From Phlegmacium glaucopus (taxonomy: Eukaryota > Basidiomycota > Agaricomycetes > Agaricales > Cortinariaceae), in the NCBI GenBank assembly GCA_015039465.1, contig MU129986.1, positions 466,590 to 530,589 of the forward strand: 64,000 nucleotides of DNA, in the 5' to 3' direction. Below the pieces are notes generated by a model. It saw nothing but the letters and a program-made list of their open reading frames with translations, searched no databases and was not told where the DNA came from. The translations under genes and the position numbers were made by a program. This document shows positions 1 through 15,757 of this stretch, in pieces (position 1 is the first letter of the stretch; each line of letters starts with the position of its first letter).

Positions 1-957
1 GCCTTTTGCTCTGCTAACCGCATGCCAATCTTTCTTGGTCAATTCATCAGAGGCGACAAGTAAGCCGAGGCCGACTACACAGACAAAAACGCCCTATGCA
101 ATAAAATGAATATGAAAGTCATGTTTTAGTAATGCATATCGTACGAAAAGTTGGGTCCAGTGGTACTTGGTGCGCATATACAGCCAAGAGAAAAAAAGGC
201 AGGAAGGGATTGCCCATCTGGAAGAGAGATTCACAATCGATTGATTATCTCATCAGGAAAAAACTTACGCATCGAGGAGCATGCAGGACAACAAGTCTGT
301 ATATTGATACGCCTACAAGCGTCCAATCTATAGTTGATAAGGTCTGAGTGATAAAGATTCCTACAACGTACCTTTATCACTAGAAAGTTGCCTTCGACAT
401 CGCAAGCAGCAAGAATGGCGTCTGAGGATGAGCTTCTTAGTGAAATAAACGCCTGGAACGCATGTAAACGCACATTTCCAACCATCACGGAGAATAACAT
501 TTCCCCAGCCTTTGAATCCATCTATGGTGCGCAATCAAACCGACTTTCTCATGACGAAATCATAAAATACACATACACTGATATATAGTGTAAGGTGTAT
601 AGATTATGAATAGACAAAAATAGCTGTGAAATCGGATGTAATTCGTGTAAAGTTAGGATGAGTCTGCCAATGAGCGACATACAAGAAGATCCCTTGAGTT
701 GTGGATAAAGTCCAACCCCGATTAACGAGTTCTGTGGTGGTAACATTTGTACAAGTGATACAGAGAGAGGCTACTTGTCCTGCCAACAGAGACAGGATGA
801 AGCGACGGGTCCATATACTCTTCCAACGAGCCGCGAAGCTTGTCGCGAAGGCCTTTGGAGAATAATAGACAATAGCTGGGCGAGCAGGAGCCTGTATCTC
901 CACAGCGTGGTCACTGAAGCTCTTTTTCCCATCATGATCAGTGTCATCGTTGCCTGA
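1..957 (-). CDS. SLC35F-type (DUF914) solute transporter, N-terminal part
   Basis: Likely nucleotide-sugar/drug-metabolite superfamily transporter of the SLC35F1/F2/F6 group; the C-terminal half lies beyond the left edge. Seven exons join in phase (957-683, 623-577, 521-474, 421-372, 312-269, 217-145, 93-1) and give the first 210 residues. Family landmarks appear in order: RRFILSLLAGQ near the first membrane segment, YTPYTIYQYGFKGW, LAACDVEGNFLVIKAYQYT, and GLGLLVASDELTKKDW. The start ATG is followed by a polar, Asp-rich tail (MSGNDDTDHD), as is usual for the fungal members. Transported substrate cannot be read from sequence. Family assignment is firm; exon borders were inferred by eye. Confidence 0.85.
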
Positions 958-1322
958 CATCGTGAAGGAGAGCAAAGTGGAAGTACTTGTGTAGCCTGTG
1001 AAATAATAGTTCCGTTTTATACAGAGCGCATGGCACAGATTTGAGATTGATATCAAGGTACAATCAAGCAATTTATTTTAAACTCAGCGACATTGTGTTT
1101 GCTCATCTGCCACCAGCAACGATGAACCATGTAAGTTATTCAACAGAGCCATGATATCGGTGATCACAGGACGAAGACAAGTGACCAGACTGGATTTGGA
1201 ATTATATAGAAAGGCACTACATACTTGAGTAAAGATAACTCCTTATCAACTTGCAACTTGAAGGATTCAAAAATAGTCGATATACAAGTAATTGACATGG
1301 GAAGAATGCTGTTTACACATTC
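958..1322. other. Intergenic, no gene seen
   Basis: This 365 bp gap separates the SLC35F-type start from the XPB stop, both read on the minus strand, so it should hold the transporter promoter and the XPB 3' end. I see no conserved coding signal, repeat or RNA gene in it. Confidence 0.5.
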
Positions 1323-4700
<3,378 letters not shown>

Positions 4701-5202
4701 GATTTACGATTCACAAGGCTGCTTTTATCAGGTAGGAGTCCTTCAAGGCAAGTCGTCTTCTTACTGTGAACGAAGGACGAAACAAATAAGCAGACCAAAG
4801 ACTGAAGTACATAAGCGTTGATATTGAAACTCAGACCGAAATATGACTCACTTCCGATCCTATAAGTAGCCATGCGGTTGAGCACTTGGCGTCAACAGAA
4901 AGTGCACAAATCCCATTGACATGCCACTGGGGTACAGTGCTTGCCCAAGAACCTAGACTGGGAACGAAGGACGTGAAGGAAGAGTTAACCACCTGCATCT
5001 CGTTGAAAAAACTCGTTCTCCTGAGCCGAAGAGGGAGTAAACGGCTGAGAGTTTTAGTACCAACTCATTAGGGACCAGCTTTGAGCTTTGTCTGCAGAAA
5101 AAAACAACCCAAGGGCACAATGTTTTTACATAGTGCTTACGTAAATCTACGGCAGAACTGGGTAAGCGCAAGTACCAAGCGAACCCCACACGAGATTGAC
5201 CA
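4701..5202. promoter_or_regulatory. Divergent intergenic region between XPB and COX23
   Basis: The 502 bp region lies between two head-to-head genes and must carry both promoters. Short open frames exist on both strands, but none shows family motifs or splice-consistent extension. No TATA-like element stands out. Confidence 0.4.
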
Positions 5203-5643
5203 ATGATGGGCAAATCATCAACCTCAGAACCTATACCTGCCCCAGAAGACAATGTGAAACCTTTGAACTACAAAGAGCAATTTTCAGTACGTAGTGCCTT
5301 TTATCTACGGGTGCCTTATAGCGCTCAAGTTCATAATTTCTTTACATTGGGATTGGGCAGGGGCGGCAAGTCACCTCGAAATTTATTGAGTGCATAAAGC
5401 GTGAATACTACCTTAAAGTGTTTAAACCTGACTAGTATATTAGTCCTTGTGCGGCTGCCTCCAAGGCTTCCATGGATTGTTTGAATCGAAATGACTACGA
5501 CAGAGACGCGTGTTTGGATTACTTCCAGGCCTACAGGGATTGCAAGAACACTTGGGTGAGTGTTTGTTGCATATATGGAAAAGGGTTTATATTCACTATC
5601 CTGCCAGATCAAGCAGAGAAAGGAGGACAGACGAGCTGGCTGA
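5203..5643 (+). CDS. COX23: Cox23-type twin CX9C mitochondrial protein
   Basis: Small intermembrane-space protein of the CHCHD7/Cox23 family, needed for cytochrome c oxidase assembly and imported by the Mia40 disulfide relay. Four exons (5203-5286, 5361-5389, 5444-5555, 5608-5643) give 86 residues. The CHCH fold is explicit: C40-x9-C50 and C61-x9-C71 bracket MDCLNRNDYDRDAC, followed by NTWIKQRKEDRRAG at the C-terminus, typical of Cox23. Two ATGs in tandem open the frame, so the first or second may be used. Only 29 nt of exon 2 carries the start of the conserved block, which is why no long open frame shows the gene. Close relatives such as Cmc-type proteins are less likely given the tail. Confidence 0.93.
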
Positions 5644-7089
5644 GCGTGAGTGTAAGGCGCCGTCCCTGGTGAAAAGCACTGTGTAGCTGGCTTTCTTGTC
5701 AATACACTTATTCTCTAGAATGTCAATGTGTAATTCAACTTGATGACCTCCATAACATGATCATTCAAATTATTCCCTCATACCCGTGTATTTCTCTGTA
5801 TTTCCTTTTTCCAATCAAAATCGGCTGATATTTTTTAGGAAACTCTGTGTTAACATATATTCATAACACATGCCTACACCGTCGTCCTGTACAGCTATCA
5901 GCAAGCTGCACAAGATGAACACTTAAAATGCCTCGTAAACCCTTCTAACTGAGCAGTTACCTTCAGTACCATGAACCTGTTGCATCACGCTACATCGCGA
6001 TATTCCGCATTGGACCCATCTCATCCTAATTTCGACCCTGATAGCAACATTCAGAGTCAAGACATTGCCTATGAAAGCAACAGCGGACAAAAGGTCAACG
6101 GCGGAAACAGACGGTTTCGTCCATCTGGGGTTTTTCTTGTGGATAATAATCACGACAATGTGCACCACACCGCGGACTTATTTTCATATCCTGATAGTAC
6201 GGAGCGCATCGCTGAGATAGCCACCGATCTGGAATGCGAAATCAATGCGCTCGATCAGAAAGCGTCGGTTTATGAAAGTGACAGCGGACCTCATGATCAA
6301 GGGCAACAGGTTAAGGCGCAAACAGATGGTTTCGTTCATCTGGTTTTTTTTTCTCGTGGATGACTACGGCGACGCGCCTGACACAGCGAACCTATTGTCG
6401 TACGTCATGGACAGCCTGGAGCGCTTCCAACACATGTGAGCTGAGATAGCCGCCCTGGAATGCTGTTCATCAGATTGCGCTGGTAGTGGCAGAGTTGTGG
6501 CAGAGCTCCTGAGATCACATCGGTAAACCAGAAGTGGTGATATATCCATGGATTCCAAGTTGGACAAGGCAACATGGGCGAAAGACACTTAGGTAAGTAC
6601 AAATGTGAAAAGACTACGTTAAAGGATAGTTGTATGTTTAACCGACTAATTTTGAGTAGGATGCGACGGTCGAGAGCACCGCCAGACTCCTAATGGACAC
6701 CGAAAGAGAGTCCACGCCGTGCATCCTAAACCTCATGATGACGATGAGCCACCTAGCAAATCGTAGGATAAGGCGGCCCCCTACTATAACTCTCAAAGAT
6801 GCGAAAGTGACCTCCCAATTTATGTTACATACTCAGTAGTTTCGGTAACTGACTTGCCACATATGGACAACTTGAAGTTACATTGAAAATCCGAACGATT
6901 CCAAGACTCAAGTAGATTAATATCGCCGCTAGGCTCATATTCATGATATATAACGAGTAGTACAATATAACAGTGGAGAACGCAAGGAACACAGATGTAC
7001 GTGGTATAAGCCGTAGGTGTCAATGTATTGGCTTGTCTACATCCGCTTCACCAGAGGTCACGAAGGCTTCAAGGGTAGTGAACATGTAC
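5644..7089. other. Gene-poor region between COX23 and the amidase
   Basis: This 1.4 kb stretch lies between the 3' ends of two convergent genes. The only structure I can see is the diverged tandem repeat at about 6.07-6.46 kb, described separately. The rest is AT-rich, with stop codons in all frames and no recognisable family motif. Confidence 0.5.
6068..6464 (+). repeat. Two diverged tandem copies of a coding-like unit
   Basis: A unit running from TATGAAAGCAACAGCGGAC (6070) to GAGATAGCCACCGATCTGGAATG (ending near 6237) recurs from TATGAAAGTGACAGCGGAC (6271) to GAGATAGCCGCCCTGGAATG (ending near 6462). Matching blocks keep order, but the offset grows from about 201 to 229 bp, so indels have accumulated. 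The first copy is open from an ATG at 5971 through the start of the second. In the second, a T run after CATCTGG differs by one base and the frame is lost. It resembles the remains of a duplicated gene or exon, but I recognise no family and claim no function. Confidence 0.6.
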
Positions 7090-9529
7090 CTATCCTTTCA
7101 AGTTCTTCATATACGCGTCCCACGCACCGGGCCCAAATCCTCTGTCTTTTCCCAGAGCCTCGTCGACGACATTCATAATCGCAAGGACTTTCTCGTCTTC
7201 CCACTTCCTTCCCACAACTTGGATATTGACTGGCATTCCCTTTGTTGCCTCGGGATTATATAAGGGGGTTTTTCCGTGATAGATTCCAGCTTCGAAGACG
7301 GGAGAGCCATGCCCAGCCCCTGTCATCCAATCATCTGTGAGCATGTCCTTTGCAGGGTCAACACGCGTTACTGGTATGCATCCTGTGGGCAGATCTAGAA
7401 CATTGTAGAGAATAGTGGCGATAGCCAAAGCAGAATAATTATTGCAGCCACTGGAAGTAAGTTACATTAGAAAATGGCTACGTAGGAAAAACATGAGCCT
7501 ACCCATGAGGTACCTGTGGCAGGGCTTGGACGGGTGCAATGATGCTGTCAAACCCGTGCTTGTCCAACACCTGATATTTATTATGACAACGACTTCGTGA
7601 TGATGACCAAGAACGCACCGTCTCGTAAAACCGTTTGGTATAAGCATTCTTTTCGGAGATCAACTTCCAATAGTCGTGGACTGACTTTGACTTTGCGATT
7701 CTAACTGTGTCAGCGAATAACTTGTCATGCCAGAATGTCTCTAGGATCCATGCAGCAAAGGTTCGCACGATCGCTATTTGTCCATTATCGATGAAAAGCG
7801 ATGGATTGTACAATGACTACAGAACTCACATGGGACTGCAGGGCCCAGCGTAACCAAAAATAACGCATCTTCCTGTCATAACGAAGATTTGATTAAGATA
7901 TCAACAATAATATTCAGCAAACCTTTGGATCGGGACCGAGATGACTGAGCATTGTTTTGTAGCCATCGGCCGATGTGAGGCCCACGAAGATATTCAAAGC
8001 AACTTCAACTATATTACAAAGGTCAGCAAACATTTCGGGGATGATGTATTGCTAATGACCTGTCGGTACTTCAAATTCAATACATTCATGTCCTGCCCTC
8101 CGAAGGGCCTCAACTGTCTCCAAGACGGCACGTTGACAGGAAGGGGAAGCCTTGATGTAGTTGTCTGTACTATAGTTGGTGAACGGCATTAATTGTATAT
8201 GGACATAACTTTGCAACCTGAAGTATAATATCCAAAGCGCAGTTTGTGAGGCAATTGGACGTCACGGAAGGGAATTGGGGCAACGGAGTAATTCGAGCTT
8301 TGGGAGCCGAAAGCAACGCGAGCGATCAGCTCGAGATCTTTAATAGAACTAAAGGGACAAAGTTAACCGGGAGGATGTAAAGTACAAGACGAGCGCGCGG
8401 GCATACCGCGCCATGGGACCCGCTGTGGACACGATGCCATCAAAGCCAGGAACAGGACCTTTGAAAAAATTTAGCATCAAGACTAGTGAATCAGTGAATG
8501 AAAGAGAGAAGAGCGTTACCTTTAGCACCCACGTAAGATATCCTTCCGCCCCCAGGTTTTAGGGAATATACGCCGCAATAGGCTGTTGGTATTCTTAGAC
8601 TTCCTCCAATGTCGCTTCCAATGCCCACAGCTGATCCATCCATGGCCAGAAGGGCAGCCTCGCCCCCGGAACTACCTCCGCAAGTGTAGTTTTCATTATA
8701 TGGATTAGTGGTGCGGCCCCAGACGGGGTTAGAACATTCGAAGGCGAACATCGTCTGAGGAATATTTGTCTTGACGTAAATGATAGCCCCCGCCTTCAAA
8801 AGCTGGTCAACGATCTATGAAAATGCAGGTGGCAGTGAGAAAAAGACATTGAGGATCATGTGTGGTTTACATCAGCATTTTTGGTGGCCGGTTTGTGGGC
8901 CCATTGTGAGAAGCCCACAGAGGTATCGTAGCCGACAACATCGACTGTGATGAGCGAACATGAAGCCATAATTTAACCTTATATAACGAACAGCTCACAT
9001 TGCTCTTTGATGCTAACCTAGAACAGAGAACATGTGAGTGAGGAAAGAGATATAGAAGCCAAAAAGGGTACAGGTACGCCATGGAGGGGACCTTGTAATG
9101 TTTTTGTGGCCGCAAATTCCCTGTCAAGTTCACTGGCACGGCGTCTGGCTTGTTCCAGCATTACTAGAAGAATCACGAAATATCCGATTCGTCAGTGCGG
9201 AATCTCATTTTCACACAAAGACGACACACCTTCTGTGATGCAGTTAGTTTTGGAATGTGCAAATGCAGCACGAGCGATATACGCTTCTAGAACCTCTGAA
9301 GCTGTCCATTCGCCGTTCTCGATGCGCGCCACAATTTCTGAGGCTAGGGGACAAAAGAGAAAAGAATTGGTTCATCATAGTCAATATGTGGCGAGTTATT
9401 GGACGAACCTGTTGCTTTTAGAAAGACATATTGGGCTTCCGACGTATCATGAACGTCAGCGAGAGCCACAGTGCGTTGGTGACGCTTCTCTTCGACGATG
9501 TCCTTGTTGGAGGCTGAGAAAGGCCACAT
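7090..9529 (-). CDS. Amidase-signature hydrolase (fungal acetamidase/FAAH-like)
   Basis: Ser-Ser-Lys amidohydrolase acting on carboxylic amides; the natural substrate is not predictable. Fourteen exons (9529-9409, 9343-9230, 9163-9072, 9017-8999, 8944-8871, 8814-8520, 8458-8407, 8348-8218, 8164-8060, 8008-7923, 7872-7830, 7773-7619, 7570-7503, 7450-7090) close in phase to 571 residues, typical for the family. Catalytic Lys113 lies in VSIKEQF, the glycine-rich signature is CGGSSGGEAALLA with cis-Ser188, and nucleophile Ser212 is in GSDIGGS. C-terminal landmarks are DSIIAPVQALPQVPHG and LPTGCIPVTRVDP. Exon 4 (19 nt) carries the catalytic lysine. There is no clear signal peptide, so a cytosolic location is inferred. 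Confidence 0.92.
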
Positions 9530-10177
9530 TTGTAGTAAGAGATGGTCGCAAATTCACATGTAATTTATAGCATTCGTTGTGAATCGTGATCGCTTTGCCT
9601 TTCGGTTGCTCTTTCTATTTCTGTTTGCTTGTGAGCGCTGCTGCCACGCGAATGCCACTTAACAAGATGATAAGAAAAATCACGAGTTTTATGTGTAGTG
9701 TAGGGAATATGTAAGGCACGAATCATGGGATCGATGAAATGGAGAAATATAGAAAATAGGGGGTGATAGGAATTGATCGTAGTGTCCGTTGGTGCACGAA
9801 TCGTGGATATATCCTTCATCTCATCCCCGAGATTGCGCATCGCCACAAAGTTTGTCCAATATCTATTGTCAAAGTCAAAAAGGTCAGGGAGAGGCTCGTT
9901 CTACACGAAATAAACTATATATGCCCTCTACTTGTCCACAAGCTTTTGAGCCAGGAAACTCCCTTGATGTGAAGAAATCCCAGCGACAATGGGTGTGAAT
10001 GCCCCAGATACTGTGATTTCACCCCCATACACATCGTTGGGAGATTGAAAAAAATTTCATTTCTGTAAATCGAGGCCACTACTCAGGTCAATAAGGATTA
10101 AATAAGACAACACGTGGATAAGACACGACATCAAGCATACGTTGCATATCTGCAGAGTGTGGGTATCAAGATAAATT
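9530..10177. other. Intergenic, no gene seen
   Basis: This 648 bp gap lies upstream of the amidase start and downstream of the U2AF2 stop. Open frames here are short and lack family signatures. A CACGTG palindrome lies at 10111-10116, but no other element is evident. Confidence 0.45.
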
Positions 10178-12381
<2,204 letters not shown>

Positions 12382-12481
12382 CCTTGACTTTTTTTTTTGT
12401 GAACGCTGGTGATGAGCTGGAGAGAGTTGTGTTTGAAACTCCGCTCTCCTGTCACCTTTCCTTCAGCACGTCAACTACGCA
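12382..12481. promoter_or_regulatory. Short shared promoter between U2AF2 and FIS1
   Basis: Only 100 bp separate the two divergent start codons, so transcription of both genes must start here or inside the neighbouring 5' ends. A T-run (about 12389-12398) and a pyrimidine-rich stretch precede the FIS1 ATG. No TATA box is visible. Confidence 0.45.
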
Positions 12482-13175
12482 ATGCCCACTGAACTACCCT
12501 ATGCCGCAGATGCGGAAATGTCTTTGAATTACGATGAACTAGAGGTATGTCGACTTTTATTATCCATTGTATTCATCACTCATACTCCCTCTTTGCCAGG
12601 TTCTACGAGTACAGTATCAGAAAGAGCTCGCACAAAATCATGTCACTATCCAGACCAAATTTAATTACTCATGGGGTCTAGTGAAGAGTCCCATGCATGA
12701 ACATCAAGTAGAAGGTGTACGGCTATTACAAGGTGTGTTTATCTCCGCTTATCGAGCACAACTAAGTCTTACTGAATATCGGCTGCAGACATTTATCGGG
12801 CAGAACCAGCCCGTCGCAGAGAATGTCTCTATTATCTAGCCCTGGGTCACTATAAGATGGGAAATTTCGAGGAAGCAAGGAAGTTTAATGGTATGCCAAA
12901 TGTTTTGTTGGAATTTAGCGTCCGTGTTTATGTGGACCCGAATTTAAGCGCTACTCATGGAGAAAGAGCCCACGAATCTGCAAGCACAATCTCTTGGACA
13001 GCTCATAGACAAGGGTGTAGCACGAGGTTAGTGCCTTTCCTTCTTTTCTTTACCAGCACCTTACACCCATGTGATAATCACAGAAGGCTACATCGGTATG
13101 GCCCTCGTCGGTGGAGCAGCGGCTGTGGGGACCCTTCTCATCGCAGGCCTCATACGGCGAGCAGCGCGCAAATAA
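12482..13175 (+). CDS. FIS1: Mitochondrial fission protein Fis1
   Basis: Tail-anchored outer-membrane protein of mitochondria and peroxisomes that recruits the dynamin fission machinery. Five exons (12482-12544, 12600-12732, 12789-12890, 12949-13026, 13084-13175) give 155 residues, the usual length. The TPR-like core is clear: [40 protein letters not shown] and [20 protein letters not shown]. The C-terminus is a hydrophobic Gly/Ala/Leu segment followed by IRRAARK, the positively charged tail that targets mitochondria. All splice phases close. Confidence 0.96.
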
Positions 13176-13680
13176 ATTTCATTGCACGATTGCTTTCTGA
13201 CCTTGTACCTTAACATGCACCTCTCTGATTATGACTGCTTGCACGCCACGACTGTCTGAACTCCTGCGGTACCTAACCTGGAATGCCCTTCAAATGCTTA
13301 TATGTCATGCTTGCAACATGACCCAAACCCATTGTCTTATCGTTCTACTTCAAATGCTTTTCTTACAATATTATTATTAATCAAGTCAATAACCAAACCC
13401 AAAGACTCCCCCCTCCCAACTTTCCCCATGTACTTACTTACCTTTGCTCATATCAACAGACCTTTACATTATACTTGGGATCATCTTGGTATCACGAAAA
13501 ATATATAGAACTCGCTACTTGATGAGAACATGGTGAAAATGCGATACAAATAAATTTAATAATGCAATGATGTAGCAACAAGTATGTGGGGTAATTTCTG
13601 TCGATTGGTCTAGTTGATGGTTACAGAGTCTCTTGTCCGTGGTGTTATTCATGGGCGTGCATATTCTGACAGTGAATTTT
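13176..13680. other. Convergent 3' region between FIS1 and the M50B-like gene
   Basis: The 505 bp between two convergent stop codons is AT-rich and carries no motif-bearing open frame. It presumably holds the two 3' UTRs and polyadenylation sites. Confidence 0.45.
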
Positions 13681-15023
13681 CTACGTTGGTAGAAAGGATG
13701 CTATATGACCTTGCTTCAGCATTAAACTCAATTGGAAGAAGTTGACAATCGTACCAGCTTGGGCATCCATTTGTTCTTTTGATAGCTTATGCAGTTCCAG
13801 TTGAGCTTTGTTCGATGATAGATAACAGATATTTACCTTGAATGCGTATATGCCTAAGGTTGCAAAACCAGCTAAAAACACAAGCTGGAAGAAGATCCAG
13901 AAAGCTGCCCATACTAGTCCAAGCAGACCTTCAATTTTGTTTCGGATTTAACAAGATAAATGGAATATACCATGTGCGCCTATGCTGGGATATAGAATGG
14001 AGAATTGAGTTGCGTCAGAGTCGTTAGTTTTGTGGAAAAATCTGTCGTCAGCTACGTCCCCTGTGGAGATATTAAAACTTATTGAGGATGGTCGAAATGA
14101 AACGAGAAAGCTACTTACAGACCACGAAGAGAATACTAAACTGGCGTCAATTATCATTCCAAGCATAATTTTTATGGACTTACTTCATGACGCCGATGAA
14201 AAGACAATACCATCTAAGCGCCTGGCTGCAAGTAAAGGGCTTGTAAGAGGTTATGAGAAGAAAGCAAGTAAGAGACCGACCCATGATCAACAAACCAGAA
14301 GCCAATGAGCAGAGCCTCATAACATAGCGTTAGTACGATTGTCCTTCAAGTCCGGGTCAGTCGGGCAACAAATAGAGACCACGAGGAGCAAACATACAGT
14401 TTATCACGGACGAGAACTAAGGGCATAACCAGCCCTACACCCAGAACAAAGCTGAGAATCTTGGCCACAAGTGTATCCCAACCTGCCAGAACAAAAGCAC
14501 CACCTAGAAGGGTAGAACCAATATAGCCTGATGACAAGACAAAACCAGGATGACCACCCTCGACGATAGTTGCACCACCAACGTGTGGATCGATAGTGAT
14601 TTTCAATATTCGTCCGCCTGATAAGATTGCCTATATTCGACGGAAATAAATCAATGTTTTTTTTAGAGGGGGGAACGGTATATATATGCATACAGCGCAT
14701 ATATGACAAAGTTCATGCCAGCCGATAGTGAAGAGTTTGAGAGGGTTGATGAAATTCCGAACGACAGGAACGTTCCAAAAGCCGAAGATAATGACTGCCA
14801 TTGCTACGATCTGGGAGAAGGATAAAGAGACCGACAAAATGGGAGATAAAATGACATACGACATATAGGACTACCACCTGGTTCCCGTGAGGAATTAGAT
14901 ATGGAAATCGTCGGGAGAATGTAGGATTACCTGGTCACTGGAAGGTGTAAGAGGGCCCACATTTGCACTAAGAGTTGTTGTTGAAGCCAGAGGGGGAGCC
15001 ACTGGCGGTAGGGTAACAGACAT
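13681..15023 (-). CDS. M50B-like integral membrane metallopeptidase
   Basis: Member of the fungal Peptidase_M50B family, predicted intramembrane zinc protease-like protein of unknown substrate. Exons 15023-14931, 14810-14694, 14630-14398, 14343-14281, 14225-14184, 14135-14119, 14060-13971 and 13928-13837 join in phase. The HExxH motif is intact as HELCH (63-67) at the end of a hydrophobic helix. It is followed by GGRILKITIDPHVGGAT, GHPGFVLSSGYIGS and LVMPLVLVRDKL, all family landmarks, then MNILFVVWDVADD made across a 17 nt exon. After 13837 the frame can read straight on to the stop at 13681, or splice an in-frame intron and end HIASFLPT; both keep the same C-terminus. The polar N-terminus has no signal peptide. 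Confidence 0.9.
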
Positions 15024-15757
15024 GGGCAAGAAGCAAGAATATTTGGTGTACCGTCCAACGGCCACAGCAATTGAGCAGCAGCCAACGGCCTCGTGTAATG
15101 TTGAATACACCCCTCACGTGCATAGGACGCGTTCATCACATGTTACATACTATAAAGGGCCACACGCATCTTGCAACTTTGGTTATGCACCGGTTTCTGT
15201 TGGGGGCCTTTTATGGATTCTTTTCTAAAGGCACGTCAAAGTTTCGATGCTTCGTGTGAGAGCTCCGGGGGGCGAAGGAACGGTGCCTTTCGAGCCTACT
15301 GTTGCAGGGATTAACAGGGTGAGCCTTTTTCCACTTGACTGAATAAGTATATGTGATTAGCATTTGAATGAAGCAGGGGAACAAGAAGAGGGGAACGCCG
15401 CCGCCACAGGACATGATGAAATCAGGAGTGCCGACAGTTCCTTTCGTACTTGTTCCTCCCTGAGTAAGAGGGACGGTGTCCTGCATCGTCCTCTTTTCTG
15501 GGTAAAGCAACACGTCGACGAATTAAACGGCTGCCTTTGCGGAGACGCGCGCTAGAAAGTAAACAACTTTTGGATGATGTCATATTATTATCTATCGTGC
15601 ACTTCTCCGTGACTAACCTCGTCTGAGCATGTGCCAACTTGGTCGGATGATCTCTCCGACTCTCAGGGTCTACTGGAATACATATAAATGTTTGGGCTGT
15701 TATCGAGACGTGAGAGCTTCACCTTGCTTTTTACCAGTTGTCTATATCTGATAATCC
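15024..15757. promoter_or_regulatory. Divergent intergenic region between the M50B-like gene and the MFS locus
   Basis: The 734 bp between two divergent starts contains a TCACGTG motif (15114-15120) about 95 bp upstream of the M50B-like ATG. Open frames on both strands are short, with no family signature and no splice-consistent continuation. Confidence 0.4.

Noticed and set aside
9034..9570. Plus-strand 178-codon open frame
   Set aside because: It is the antisense shadow of amidase exons 1-4, which carry the catalytic motifs on the minus strand.
15364..15555. Small plus-strand gene in the M50B/MFS gap
   Set aside because: Short frame with no motif, no splice-consistent extension and overlapping frames on the other strand.
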